From Spirochaetia bacterium (GTDB taxonomy: Bacteria > Spirochaetota > Spirochaetia > Treponematales > Treponemataceae), in contig CAAGIS010000067.1 of assembly GCA_900769985.1 (NCBI GenBank), positions 1-64,000 on the forward strand: DNA of 64,000 nucleotides. The letters are read 5' to 3'. Of the stretch, positions 1-8,697 are shown one piece after another. Under the pieces are notes generated by a model. It saw nothing but the letters and a program-made list of their open reading frames with translations, did no database searches and was not told where the DNA came from. Position 1 is the stretch's first letter; every line of letters begins with the position of its first letter. A program made the position numbers and the translations under genes.

Positions 1-2
1 CA

Positions 3-209
3 GAAAAGAAATTTACGAGCACATCGTTGCTTCAATCTACATAGAGTTTGCACATTTGCAAACTCGTGGTGCGAGATAATTCTGTGGTGGGGCGGAAAAG
101 AAATTTACGAGCACATCGTTGCTTCAATCTACATAGAGTTTGCACATTTGCAAACTCGTGGTGCGAGATAATTCTGTGATGGGGAGGAAAAGAAATTTAC
201 GAGCACATC
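3..209. repeat. Tandem repeat array 1 (92-bp unit, two full copies plus a partial third)
   Basis: Two nearly identical 92-bp units start at 3 and 95. A third copy starting at 187 stops matching after about 23 bp. Each unit holds a perfect hairpin, GAGTTTGC-ACATTT-GCAAACTC. This overlaps a second small hairpin, CTCG-TGGTG-CGAG, so the two compete for the bases CTC. The constant tail is GAAATTTACGAGC. The array may continue past the left edge. It is related to the array near 48.5 kb and ends 5 bp before the putative -35 box of rpe. Unit spacing and identity are read directly; a function is not known. Confidence 0.93.
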
Positions 210-238
210 TCGACAACTACCACTTCTTTTGCTAAAAT
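210..238 (+). promoter_or_regulatory. Putative promoter of rpe
   Basis: TCGACA is followed by a 17-bp spacer and TAAAAT, ten bases before the rpe start codon. The -35 box has one mismatch to TTGACA. It lies directly after the truncated third repeat copy. The short leader leaves little room for a strong ribosome binding site. Confidence 0.5.
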
Positions 239-247
239 AGAAGAATA

Positions 248-868
248 ATGAATGATTATATACTTGCGCCGTCTTTGCTTTCTGCTGATTTTTCAAATCT
301 CGGAAAAGCGATAGAAATGATTGAAGATAAAAAAGCTGGATTTGTTCACATCGATGTAATGGACGGGAGTTTTGTTCCGCAGATTTCGTATGGACAGCCG
401 GTCGTAAAATCGCTGCGTCCGTTGACAAAGCTCATTTTTGACGTTCACCTTATGATTAATCACCCGGAAAATCATATCCAAAGTTTTTCTGATTCGGGCG
501 CAGATTATATTACATTCCATATTGAAAATACGGAGTCGATAAATTCTGTAATTGATAAAATTCACGGTTGTGGAAAAAAAGCAGGGCTTGCAATAAAGCC
601 TGCAACAGATGTAAGTGCCCTTTCAGAATATTTAAAAGACCTTGATCTTGTTCTTGTAATGACAGTTGAACCGGGGTTCGGCGGACAAAAAATTATTCCT
701 GAATGTGTGCATAAAATTGCTGAACTAGTTGAAATCCGAAAAGCACAGAATCTTGATTTTAAAATTTCTGTTGATGGTGGAATAAATGAAAAAACGATTC
801 AGGACGTTATTGATGCAGGTGCTGATGTAATAGTTTCTGGATCGGCATTTTTTTCGGGAAGGTTATAA
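248..868 (+). CDS. rpe: Ribulose-phosphate 3-epimerase
   Basis: This cytosolic TIM-barrel enzyme interconverts ribulose 5-phosphate and xylulose 5-phosphate in the pentose phosphate pathway. Family signatures are clear: LAPSLLSADF at the N-terminus, VHIDVMDG at about residues 33-40 with the metal-binding His and Asp, the TVEPGFGGQ phosphate loop at about 139-147, and DGGIN near 176 followed by GADVIVSGSA. The 206 residues are slightly fewer than the usual 215-225. The ATG follows a weak AGAAGAA site, and the stop shares one base with the start of the next gene (TAATG), so the two are translationally coupled. It is the first gene after repeat array 1. Confidence 0.96.
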   Translation: MNDYILAPSLLSADFSNLGKAIEMIEDKKAGFVHIDVMDGSFVPQISYGQPVVKSLRPLTKLIFDVHLMINHPENHIQSFSDSGADYITFHIENTESINSVIDKIHGCGKKAGLAIKPATDVSALSEYLKDLDLVLVMTVEPGFGGQKIIPECVHKIAELVEIRKAQNLDFKISVDGGINEKTIQDVIDAGADVIVSGSAFFSGRL

Positions 869-1764
869 TGAAATTGTTAAAAAAATGTTTTTTTGCTTTT
901 TCTCTGTTTTGCATGATTCCTGTATTTTCTCAAAGTTACAGTGCCATATCAGAATCTGTTTCTAGTAATAATTATTCCGGGGTACAAACTTCCGGTGTCC
1001 TCTCAGATGCTCTTAATGCGTATAAAAAAAAGGACTGGAAGACTTCGATTTTCCTTTTTAAAAAGCTTCATGCAGTTCCAGGTAATATTACGCCAGAATC
1101 CCTTTACATGCTGATTATGGCACAGACTTATAATTCTCAGTACAAGCAGGCTATCAGCGACTGTGATTTGTTCATTAAAAAATTCCCTTACAGCCAGTAT
1201 ATAGAACTTGTGATTTACCAGAAAGGAAAGAACCTTTATCATATCAGTGATTATGAAAAGGCTGTCATTACTTTAAGTGATTTTTGTCATACGTATCCTG
1301 AACACAATCTTTATGCTTCTTCACTGTTTTGGATTGCAGAAAGTTTTTATGCAACTTACAACTTTGACAGTGCAAAACCGCTTTACGAGAGGATTGTTGC
1401 AGAATATCCTGAAGATTCAAAAGCAAAAGATGCAAAATACCGTCTTGACGTAATTGCCCAGCGTACGCGAGAAGAAAAACTTTTGTTCCTGTTAAAACAG
1501 ACAGGCGAAGATTACTTATCTTCAAAAGAATCTTACGAAAAAGCTTTAAAGCAGTATCAGGTCGAAAGTTCAGTCGGCATAAACAGCCAGCTTCGCGAAC
1601 TTCGACAGCAAAACGAAAATCTTGACATTGATCTTGCTAACGAAAAAAAACGCGCAGCTTTGCTTGAAGCCCAGCTAAAGACATATGAACAGGACATAGC
1701 AAACAGTATTCAGTTATTAAAAGAACAGGCTGATGAAGCGTTAAAACTTTTAGACGATGAATGA
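868..1764 (+). CDS. Exported TPR protein with C-terminal coiled coil
   Basis: A 298-residue protein with a signal peptide (MKLLKKCFFAFSLFCMIPVFS, likely cleaved near residue 22) that should place it in the periplasm. Several degenerate tetratricopeptide units follow (residues about 45-200), with recurring patterns such as YKKKDWKTSIFLFKKL and YEKAVITLSDF. The last 70 residues are a charged Lys/Glu/Gln-rich coiled coil. The order TPR then coiled coil recalls YbgF/CpoB- and BamD-like envelope factors, although in YbgF the order is reversed. The start overlaps the rpe stop by one base. The exact partner is unknown; an envelope-assembly role is an inference. Confidence 0.75.
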   Translation: MKLLKKCFFAFSLFCMIPVFSQSYSAISESVSSNNYSGVQTSGVLSDALNAYKKKDWKTSIFLFKKLHAVPGNITPESLYMLIMAQTYNSQYKQAISDCDLFIKKFPYSQYIELVIYQKGKNLYHISDYEKAVITLSDFCHTYPEHNLYASSLFWIAESFYATYNFDSAKPLYERIVAEYPEDSKAKDAKYRLDVIAQRTREEKLLFLLKQTGEDYLSSKESYEKALKQYQVESSVGINSQLRELRQQNENLDIDLANEKKRAALLEAQLKTYEQDIANSIQLLKEQADEALKLLDDE

Positions 1765-1785
1765 TTTTTGAGGGAGTGTAAGCTA

Positions 1786-3012
1786 ATGGAAAATAAAATG
1801 AGTAAAAAAAAAGTATTTTCAATTTTACTTTTTACTTTGGCTTTTAATTTGTTTTCTGCAGAAAATCAGAATATCTTAAGAAAGGGAAACATTTTTCTTG
1901 AATACATTGACCTTACAAGCAGTGTCCTCATTTATTACGAAAACAGCCGCGGTGTAAAAACTCCTGTTATTGACACTATTGATTACGGAAATTCAAGTTT
2001 TATCGGAATTTCAGTTGACAACAGGTATTATAATCTAAAGACATCAGGTGGCATTAATTATAGTTTTGCACTTGAAGGTGACTCTCTTACAGTATCTTAT
2101 GACGTCGGTAAAAAAATTATGTTGGACGTCATTTATACGATTCAAGATGACAATGTTCTTTCCATAAATTATGTCATAAAGAATTTTGACAGCAAAGATC
2201 ATGCAGTTTCCTTAAAGTCTGTTTTTGACACGGTTTTAGGAGAAGAAAAAGGCGGAATTTATTCGACTGCGATAAAGTCTGATATTAATTCAGAATATAT
2301 AATTTCTGATTTGTTAAAGCATAAAAATCTTACTTCTACAAACAGTGACATCGGTATAAGTTTTGTGCTCGATGATGAACTTTCAAATGACGTTTATAAA
2401 ATTGCAATTGCTGCAAAACCTTTTTTTTATTCAGACATTTTTGAAGGCCGTTTTACAGAAGGCCGCAGTTTTAATACTGTACTGAGCTATAACAATTCGT
2501 GTGTCGGTTTTTATTTTAAGGCAAGTAAAATAAAGGCTGTAAGTCAGAAATCTTTTGTTCAAAAAATAAAATTTATTTCAAATGATTTTATGAAATTTAA
2601 AAACGATGTTGCGAACGAAGTTTCTGCAAGTGAAAGTCAGAAAACAGAAGAAGCGTATTATAAACAGATAATCGAACAGGACGAAATTCCTTTTGCGCCG
2701 GAAGTAATAGAAGAAACTGTTTCCGAAAAAGAAAATGTCGAAGAAATTCTCCCTGCCACAGAAAAAAAATCACCGGAAATCAAACCCGAAACAAAATCTG
2801 AACCTGACAATACGGCAGGTAACTTAAAAACAGAACAGATAAAACCTGAAAGCGCAGCCTCTCAAAACAGAGTTAACAAAGAATATGCCCGTGAACTGAT
2901 ACAAAAAATACAGGCTCTTAATGCTGACGGAAAAGCTGTTTCTAAAACGGAAGTTTTAAAATTACAGCTGGAATTAGAAAAAGTTATGAAGCAGCTTAAA
3001 ACTCAGCAATAA
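1786..3012 (+). CDS. Exported protein of unknown function
   Basis: About 408 residues with a signal peptide ending near FNLFSA|ENQ. The first two thirds look like an all-beta exported domain with many Asp, Ser and Tyr residues. From about residue 270 it becomes a low-complexity Glu/Lys/Pro/Ser linker, and it ends in a short charged helix (QLELEKVMKQLK). I chose the ATG after GGGAG at 1772-1776; an in-frame TTG lies upstream at 1768 and a second ATG at 1798. It sits between two TPR proteins in the same forward run. No family is recognised. The acidic, proline-containing linker is typical of proteins that span the periplasm, but this is inference. Confidence 0.7.
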   Translation: MENKMSKKKVFSILLFTLAFNLFSAENQNILRKGNIFLEYIDLTSSVLIYYENSRGVKTPVIDTIDYGNSSFIGISVDNRYYNLKTSGGINYSFALEGDSLTVSYDVGKKIMLDVIYTIQDDNVLSINYVIKNFDSKDHAVSLKSVFDTVLGEEKGGIYSTAIKSDINSEYIISDLLKHKNLTSTNSDIGISFVLDDELSNDVYKIAIAAKPFFYSDIFEGRFTEGRSFNTVLSYNNSCVGFYFKASKIKAVSQKSFVQKIKFISNDFMKFKNDVANEVSASESQKTEEAYYKQIIEQDEIPFAPEVIEETVSEKENVEEILPATEKKSPEIKPETKSEPDNTAGNLKTEQIKPESAASQNRVNKEYARELIQKIQALNADGKAVSKTEVLKLQLELEKVMKQLKTQQ

Positions 3013-3026
3013 ATTTGGAGCAAACT

Positions 3027-4121
3027 ATGAAAAAAAGTGCAATCGAAACTGCAAAGTCGCTTATGGCTCGGCGCGATTTTGGAAATGCAATAAAAGTTCT
3101 GCAAAGCCGCTCAGAAAATTATGAAGAAAGTTTTGACTATTACTGTACTTTAGGCACTGCCTGTCTTTATATAGGAGATGCAGGAAGTGCAAATTATAAT
3201 TTTGAGTGTGCAAGAAAAATAAAGATGAATGATGTTTCACTGCTTCTTGGTCAGGCTGCGATTTTTTTGCGTCGCGGAGATACTGAAAGGGCAGTTCAGT
3301 ATTATCTTGATATTCTTGATTTTGAGCCTCAATGCAAGACTGCAAAAAATGCACTGGAGTTTATACGTGTTCACGGAGATTATGAAACTATCTGTAAGTG
3401 GGTTGATTCTGGCAAGATTGAACATTTTTATCCGCCTTTAAAATTTAATCCCAAGGTCATATTCTTTATCCTTCTTGCTGCAGTTTGTGGAATTTTTTTC
3501 GGTATTCTCATTACAGATTTTATTATTCCGAAAAACGTTTATAAAAGCGAGCGCGCAGACTTAACTTCTCTTGCACTTACTGTTGACGAAAAGAAATTTC
3601 CTAAAGAAAATTCTCTTATGCAGGAACAGGTGCATTACATTCTGTCAGACAAACAGATAAAGGAATCTTATGATAAGGCGCAGATTTGTTTTCATGAATA
3701 TAATGATAATGGTGCTCAAGTCGAAATCAACCGCATTATAAATTCAAATGCTGCATCAGGAATTCAGCATAAGGCGCGGCTTTTAATGGGATATTTAAAA
3801 GAACCTGCTTTTGATTCTTTAAAAGAAAATTTTTCTATTGAACAGGTAAATAAAGACCCTTTGCTTTATATAGACTGTTTTGTCGACTGGTCAGGCAGAA
3901 TATCAAACGAAGTAAAGACTGAAAATTCAGAAAAATTTACTTTTCTTGTAGGATATGAAGATTTAAAAAATGTGCAGGGCGTAGTTGATGTTCAGCTTGA
4001 TTTTCTTCCTGTTCCTGAACTTGACAGTTCAAGACCTGTGCGCATTTTAGGACGTATTTGTTCTGATGGCGGAAAAATTTATTTGAGATGTAAATCTGTC
4101 TATCAAAATATATATAATTAA
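3027..4121 (+). CDS. TPR protein with one transmembrane segment
   Basis: About 364 residues. The N-terminal half (residues about 1-130) holds three or four tetratricopeptide units on the cytoplasmic side. One hydrophobic helix at roughly 143-165 (VIFFILLAAVCGIFFGILI) anchors it, and an extracytoplasmic domain of about 195 residues follows. That domain ends in an OB-like or beta-rich stretch (VRILGRICSDGGKIYLRCKSV). The ATG at 3027 lies 7 bases after TTGGAG; an in-frame TTG at 3015 is less likely. It follows the previous gene by 14 bp and probably shares its operon. No specific function is recognised. Confidence 0.72.
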   Translation: MKKSAIETAKSLMARRDFGNAIKVLQSRSENYEESFDYYCTLGTACLYIGDAGSANYNFECARKIKMNDVSLLLGQAAIFLRRGDTERAVQYYLDILDFEPQCKTAKNALEFIRVHGDYETICKWVDSGKIEHFYPPLKFNPKVIFFILLAAVCGIFFGILITDFIIPKNVYKSERADLTSLALTVDEKKFPKENSLMQEQVHYILSDKQIKESYDKAQICFHEYNDNGAQVEINRIINSNAASGIQHKARLLMGYLKEPAFDSLKENFSIEQVNKDPLLYIDCFVDWSGRISNEVKTENSEKFTFLVGYEDLKNVQGVVDVQLDFLPVPELDSSRPVRILGRICSDGGKIYLRCKSVYQNIYN

Positions 4122-4258
4122 TTGCATGATTAATATAGAAATTTTGATGTATTTTTTATAAAACAAAAAGTATGAATAAGGTGGGATAAAAATGAATTTT
4201 GCAAACTTAAGCTTAATCCCGGCGAAAAAAGTTTTGCACATTACCCCGGGAGGTATAT

Positions 4259-5386
4259 ATGACTAAAAAAGAAGTTGATATGCAGGAAAAGCTTCAGGCT
4301 CTGGAAGCTGTAAGACTTCAGATTGACAAGCAGTTTGGACAAGGTTCTTTGATGAAACTCGGAACTCATGCCAATGCAGAAGGAATCGAAGTCATTCCGT
4401 CAGGTTCAATTCTGCTTGACGAAGCTCTTGGAATCGGTGGTTATCCTAAAGGCCGTATTATCGAGATGTATGGTCCGGAAAGTTCCGGAAAGACAACTCT
4501 CGCATTGCACGCAATTGCAGAAGCGCAGAAACAGGGTGGTATTGCAGCTTTTATTGATGCAGAACATGCTCTTGATCCGCAGTATGCAAAATCGCTCGGC
4601 GTAAACATCGACGATTTGTATGTTTCGCAGCCGGATACAGGCGAGCAGGCTCTTGAAATCTGCGAAAATCTTGTACGAAGTGGCGCTATAGACATTATCG
4701 TCGTAGACTCAGTTGCAGCCCTTACTCCGCAAGCCGAAATTGAAGGCGAAATGGGAGACTCTCATATGGGACTTCAAGCACGTCTTATGAGTCAGGCGCT
4801 ACGCAAACTTACTGCTATAATCGGAAAGTCAAACTGTATCGTAGTTTTTATAAACCAGATTCGTATGAAAATCGGCGTTATGTTCGGAAATCCTGAAACT
4901 ACTACAGGCGGAAATGCACTTAAATTTTACGCTTCCGTACGCCTTGAAATACGCCGCGTAGAATCTATTGATTCTAAGACATCAGAAGATGCTGTCGGAA
5001 ACAGAGTGCGCGTAAAAGTTGTAAAAAATAAAGTTGCGCCTCCGTTCCGTAAAGTTGAACTCGACATTTATTTTGGCAAAGGAATTTCGTCTGCGGCAAG
5101 TCTTCTTGATTCAGCCGTAAAACACGGAATTATTGACAAGCGTGGTGCATGGTTTACTTGCGGCGAAGAAAAAGTCGGTCAGGGAAAAGAAAATGCAGTA
5201 GCTTTTATTGAGCAGAATCCTGATTTTGCTGCTAAAGTCGAAAAGCAGATTCGTGAAATAGTTTTCCCAAACCAGAAGCCACAGGAAGCAGAAAATTCAA
5301 AGGCTGAACAAAAAGAAGCAAAAGCTGCTAAAAAAGCAGAAAAATCTCCTGACGAACCTAAGGTTGTGCCTGAAGAATTATTCTAA
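4259..5386 (+). CDS. recA: Recombinase RecA
   Basis: This ATP-dependent recombinase catalyses homologous pairing and strand exchange and drives LexA-type autocleavage where such repressors exist. The Walker A motif GPESSGKT is at about residues 72-79. The motifs DAEHALDP, VVDSVAALTP and INQIRMKIGVMFGNPETT (L2 loop) all follow in the expected order. The length of 375 is normal for bacterial RecA. The C-terminus is a Lys/Glu/Ala tail. A strong GGGAGG site precedes the ATG at a spacing of 5. The 137-bp upstream gap gives it its own leader. I could not identify a convincing SOS box there. Confidence 0.98.
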   Translation: MTKKEVDMQEKLQALEAVRLQIDKQFGQGSLMKLGTHANAEGIEVIPSGSILLDEALGIGGYPKGRIIEMYGPESSGKTTLALHAIAEAQKQGGIAAFIDAEHALDPQYAKSLGVNIDDLYVSQPDTGEQALEICENLVRSGAIDIIVVDSVAALTPQAEIEGEMGDSHMGLQARLMSQALRKLTAIIGKSNCIVVFINQIRMKIGVMFGNPETTTGGNALKFYASVRLEIRRVESIDSKTSEDAVGNRVRVKVVKNKVAPPFRKVELDIYFGKGISSAASLLDSAVKHGIIDKRGAWFTCGEEKVGQGKENAVAFIEQNPDFAAKVEKQIREIVFPNQKPQEAENSKAEQKEAKAAKKAEKSPDEPKVVPEELF

Positions 5387-5404
5387 AACGGGGACTGTCT
5401 TAAA

Positions 5405-5935
5405 TTGAATGTTGTCGTACTTGGGCTTGGCTCAAACAGGAATTTTGACGGATTCTCTTCTGTTGACCTTTTAAAAAAAGCGGTCTTGCACATGAATAGA
5501 ATTCTGTCAGAGTCTGTGTATTCTTCAGTGTACCGGACAAAAGCTATGTATGTAGAAAACCAGAGTGATTTTTACAATATGGTAATGCTCGGTACTCTTT
5601 CTGATGAATATACGCCTCACAAACTTCTTGAATATATTCACCGGGTCGAATCTCTTTTGGGCAGAAACCGTGCAAAAGAAATTCGGTTTGGTCCGCGTTC
5701 GATTGACATTGATATTGAGTTTTTTGGCGATTCAGAAATCAATGATTCTGATTTGCAGATTCCTCATCCGAGACTTTACGAAAGGGCTTTTGTTTTAAAA
5801 CCTTTGCTTGAGATTTTACCGAAATGTTCCGATGTTTTAAAAGGAAAAAATTTAAAAAAAATTGAAACTGATTTTAAAGATTTGTCATCTAATGATGTCA
5901 AGCTTTTCATCAGTTCTGCAGAAATTTTTTCTTAA
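5405..5935 (+). CDS. folK: 2-amino-4-hydroxy-6-hydroxymethyldihydropteridine pyrophosphokinase
   Basis: This enzyme transfers pyrophosphate from ATP to 6-hydroxymethyl-7,8-dihydropterin in folate synthesis. It has the N-terminal LGLGSN motif. The HPPK signature is FGPRSIDIDIEFFG at about residues 98-111 with the paired Asp residues that bind magnesium, followed by IPHPRLYERAFVLKPL. The 176 residues fit a monofunctional enzyme. The start is TTG, with GGGGAC a few bases upstream; no ATG is available near the conserved N-terminus. It follows recA by 18 bp, and a REP-like palindrome begins at its stop codon. Confidence 0.93.
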   Translation: MNVVVLGLGSNRNFDGFSSVDLLKKAVLHMNRILSESVYSSVYRTKAMYVENQSDFYNMVMLGTLSDEYTPHKLLEYIHRVESLLGRNRAKEIRFGPRSIDIDIEFFGDSEINDSDLQIPHPRLYERAFVLKPLLEILPKCSDVLKGKNLKKIETDFKDLSSNDVKLFISSAEIFS

Positions 5936-5980
5936 GGAAACACTGAAAAATCCTATTGAGAATTTTTCAGTGTTAACCTT
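5932..5980. repeat. REP-like palindrome, copy 1
   Basis: The sequence runs from TTAAGG to AACCTT with arms AACACTGAAAAAT and ATTTTTCAGTGTT around a ten-base loop. It starts at the folK stop codon. Near-identical copies lie at 49357 (reverse orientation) and 56453. All three are in gaps between genes, so this is a dispersed element rather than an ordinary terminator; no T-run follows the hairpin. Confidence 0.85.
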
Positions 5981-6006
5981 GAACAGAATTGACAAGAGGT
6001 TCATTT

Positions 6007-6762
6007 ATGGAAACAGAAACAAAAGAAGCATCAAAAACAAGATCGTATCAGGCAGGTGAATTTGAAGGCCCTCTTGATTTGCTTTGGACACTGATTCGTG
6101 AGAGCAAAGTAAATATTTATGATATACCGATTTCAGAGATAACAGAGCAGTATCTTGATTATCTTGATAATTTAAAGGAAACTGATTTGCAGGATTTATC
6201 AGAGTTTTACAGTTGGGCTGCAAAACTTGTGCTGATAAAAAGCCGTATGCTTTTGCCTGTTGAAATCGAGTATGATGACGAAGAAATGGAAGACCCTCGT
6301 CAGGAACTTGTAGACCGCCTTATTGAATATCAGAAGTTTAAAAAGCTTTCTGAATTGATGGAAGAAAAAGAAGACGAATCTGAATGGAGTTTTGAACGAA
6401 AAAAAATTCAGCGCGTGCTTCCGTTTGAAAATGAAGAAGCCCTGTGGGAACGTGTTGATACTTGGGATTTATTGCAGCAGATGCAAAAAATCTTCAAGAA
6501 CATGGCATCGCAGTATTCAAATGAAAAAATTTTGAATATGTACGAGGAAATCTCTGTAAACGAAAAAATCGCCTTGATGAACGAACTCATCGAAGACAAA
6601 GGTGAATGTATGTTTACAGATTTGATTACTCGCCGTGAAAATGAAATGGATGTCATCTGTGCTTTTATGGCAATTCTTGAAGCCGTAAAATTCAAGATGG
6701 CATGTATTTATCAAAGTAAATTATTTGGTGATATAAAAATCTGCAAATACAATGCAGCATAA
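6007..6762 (+). CDS. scpA: Segregation and condensation protein A
   Basis: ScpA is the kleisin subunit of bacterial condensin; it bridges the SMC heads and binds ScpB. The N-terminus carries the family hallmark FEGPLDLLWTLIRESKVNI (from about residue 19) and ITEQYLDYL. The SRMLLP motif near 80 is followed by an acidic patch. The C-terminus ends in a winged-helix-like stretch (EAVKFKMACIYQSKLFGDI). The ATG at 6007 follows AGAGG by 7 bases; an in-frame TTG at 5989 is less likely. scpB follows directly. Its SMC partner is about 15 kb away on the other strand. Confidence 0.95.
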   Translation: METETKEASKTRSYQAGEFEGPLDLLWTLIRESKVNIYDIPISEITEQYLDYLDNLKETDLQDLSEFYSWAAKLVLIKSRMLLPVEIEYDDEEMEDPRQELVDRLIEYQKFKKLSELMEEKEDESEWSFERKKIQRVLPFENEEALWERVDTWDLLQQMQKIFKNMASQYSNEKILNMYEEISVNEKIALMNELIEDKGECMFTDLITRRENEMDVICAFMAILEAVKFKMACIYQSKLFGDIKICKYNAA

Positions 6763-6776
6763 AGTTGGTTAAAAAA

Positions 6777-7316
6777 ATGGAATTTGAAAAAGAAAGTGCA
6801 CTTATTGAAGCGATTTTATTTTTAGAAAGCGAACCTGTTACGGAAAAATCATTGTCCGCAATTTCAGAATTATCAGAAGAAGTTGTCAGGAAAAGCCTTG
6901 AAGTTTTAAAAGAAAAATATAAAAGCGATGCGTCCGGAATTGAACTTGAAATGATTACCGGCGGTTGGGCTTTGATTCCTAAAAAAGAAATCTGGAATGT
7001 TTTAAAAGAACGTTATGGAAATAAAAATGAAGGCAAACTTTCGCGCTCTGCTATGGAAACTCTTTCTATAATTGCTTATTCTCAGCCGGTTACCCGTGCA
7101 GAAATTGAGTCTATCCGCGGTGTGTCTGCTGATAACATGATACGTCTTTTAATGGAACGCAATCTTATAAAAGAAGTTGACAAAAAAGACATTCCCGGAA
7201 AACCAAGTCTTTATGGAACGACAAAAGAATTTTTAAAATTCTTCAGGTTGAACAGTATCGCAGACTTGCCTAAACTTGATGAAGCAGAAGAAGAGAGGTT
7301 TGAACTTGCCCGATAA
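6777..7316 (+). CDS. scpB: Segregation and condensation protein B
   Basis: ScpB is the winged-helix partner of ScpA in the condensin complex. Recognisable features are ALIEAILFLESEPVTEKSL near the start and the second winged helix with SRSAMETLSIIAYSQPVTRAEIESIRGV at about residues 88-115, followed by the RGV-containing segment typical of the family. The length of about 179 residues is normal. The start could instead be a TTG at 6765, three bases after the scpA stop; I prefer ATG because it gives the usual N-terminus. The C-terminus overlaps the beginning of the next gene by about 11 bp. Confidence 0.93.
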   Translation: MEFEKESALIEAILFLESEPVTEKSLSAISELSEEVVRKSLEVLKEKYKSDASGIELEMITGGWALIPKKEIWNVLKERYGNKNEGKLSRSAMETLSIIAYSQPVTRAEIESIRGVSADNMIRLLMERNLIKEVDKKDIPGKPSLYGTTKEFLKFFRLNSIADLPKLDEAEEERFELAR

Positions 7317-8040
7317 CGAAAATAAGTCAGTCAGGCTTCAGGTTTTTCTTGCACGTTCAGGTGTCGCAAGTCGTCGTGCATCAGAGAAAATCATCCTTGA
7401 CGGAAGAGTCAGCGTAAATGGAACTGTCGTCACGGAACTTGGAACTAAAGTAACGCCGGATGACAAAGTCCTGCTTGATGGAAAGGAAATTTCCCTTGAA
7501 GAAACAATGCGTTATGTCCTGCTTAACAAACCTAAAGGTTACGTATGTTCTTCAAATGACGAAAAAGGTCGCGAAAAAGCAATCGACCTTTTAAAAGAAA
7601 ATTATTCAGAGCGCCTTTACAATGTCGGACGGCTTGATATGTTTTCAAGCGGTTTGATAATTTTTACGAATGACGGCGATTTTGCTTCCGTTCTTTCTCA
7701 TCCTTCAAGCGAACTTGAAAAAGAATATATCGTAGATTCAAGTCTTCCGCTCCCGAGAAACCTTGCAGAAGATTTTATGCGTGGAATCAGAATCGAAGGA
7801 ATTTTCTACAAATGCAAATTTGCAAAGGAACTGAATTCTCATAGAATGAAAATTGTCCTGATAGAAGGAAAAAACCGTGAAATACGGCGTGTTTTTGAAC
7901 ATTATCAGGTTTCCATAAAACGTCTTGTCCGCGTAAGAATCGGCAATGTCGAAATGAACGGACTTGCACCCGGCGAACACCGTGAACTTTCTGGAAAAGA
8001 AGTAAAATCTCTTCTGGAACTTTGTAAAAATAAAATTTAA
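7306..8040 (+). CDS. 16S/23S rRNA pseudouridine synthase, RluB/RsuA family
   Basis: The enzyme isomerises a uridine in rRNA to pseudouridine. An S4 RNA-binding domain comes first (VRLQVFLARSGVASRRASEKII, DGRVSVNG). The catalytic domain carries the family motif YNVGRLDMFSSGLIIFTNDG, with Asp in GRLD as the expected nucleophile, and KNREIRRVFEHY near the C-terminus. I propose a TTG start, 7 bases after AGAGAGG and inside the end of scpB. An ATG at 7279 would add nine Lys-rich residues. The scpA-scpB-rluB order is common in many bacteria. Specificity between RluB and RsuA cannot be decided from the motifs. Confidence 0.9.
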   Translation: MPDNENKSVRLQVFLARSGVASRRASEKIILDGRVSVNGTVVTELGTKVTPDDKVLLDGKEISLEETMRYVLLNKPKGYVCSSNDEKGREKAIDLLKENYSERLYNVGRLDMFSSGLIIFTNDGDFASVLSHPSSELEKEYIVDSSLPLPRNLAEDFMRGIRIEGIFYKCKFAKELNSHRMKIVLIEGKNREIRRVFEHYQVSIKRLVRVRIGNVEMNGLAPGEHRELSGKEVKSLLELCKNKI

Positions 8041-8052
8041 AGTGAGGACTTT

Positions 8053-8688
8053 ATGGTTATAGCAATTGACGGTCCTGCAGGAACAGGAAAAAGTACAGTT
8101 GCAGCTTTGATTGCAAAAAAACTTGACATAATTTTTTTGAACAGCGGAAGTTTTTATCGTGCCCTGACACTGGCTCTTCTTGAGTCAAACGTTGATATCA
8201 ATGATTCAAATGACGTAATCGAATTCTGTAAAAAGCAGAAACTTGATTATGTAAATTCACGTTTAATCCTTAACGGCATTGATGTAGAAGACAGGCTTCA
8301 TGAAGACAAAGTGAGCGCGCATGTTTCACCAGTTTCTTCAATTCCTGAGGTGCGCCATATTGTAAATGACCGCCTGCACGAAATTGTAAAATCGCTTAGC
8401 ATTGTCTGTGAGGGACGTGACATGACGACTGTCGTTTTTCCTGATGCTGACTATAAATTCTATCTTGATGCTTCGATTGATGTTCAGGCATTGAGACGGT
8501 ATAAGCAGGGAGTAAGCAGTCTTTCGCTTGAAGAAATTAAGAATGCAATCATAAAACGTGATGAACTTGATAAAAATAAGCCTGAAGGTTCTTTAAAAAT
8601 TGCTCCTGACGCTGTATACATTGACACATCGGACTTGACCATAGAAGATGTTTGTGCGATAATTATAAATAAAATTCACCAATTATAA
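8053..8688 (+). CDS. cmk: Cytidylate kinase
   Basis: The enzyme phosphorylates CMP and dCMP with ATP. The P-loop GPAGTGKS is at residues 7-14. NSGSFYRALTLAL follows, in the place of the usual DTGAMYR motif. The CMP-binding segment CEGRDMTTVVFPDADYKFYL near residues 118-137 is well conserved, as are the RRY and the C-terminal APDAVYIDTSDLTIEDV. The length of 211 is slightly short. The ATG follows GTGAGGA. Adjacency to rpsA just downstream is a widespread arrangement and supports the call. Confidence 0.95.
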   Translation: MVIAIDGPAGTGKSTVAALIAKKLDIIFLNSGSFYRALTLALLESNVDINDSNDVIEFCKKQKLDYVNSRLILNGIDVEDRLHEDKVSAHVSPVSSIPEVRHIVNDRLHEIVKSLSIVCEGRDMTTVVFPDADYKFYLDASIDVQALRRYKQGVSSLSLEEIKNAIIKRDELDKNKPEGSLKIAPDAVYIDTSDLTIEDVCAIIINKIHQL

Positions 8689-8697
8689 GGGTAAAAA

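Noticed and set aside
3..209. Array 1 as a CRISPR
   Set aside because: The whole 92-bp unit repeats, including what would be spacers, and there are no cas genes.
129..428. Reverse reading frame of 99 codons over the repeats and rpe
   Set aside because: It crosses the repeat, the promoter and the start of rpe, and shows no protein-like pattern.
4122..4258. SOS box before recA
   Set aside because: No clear dyad matching known LexA sites could be seen.
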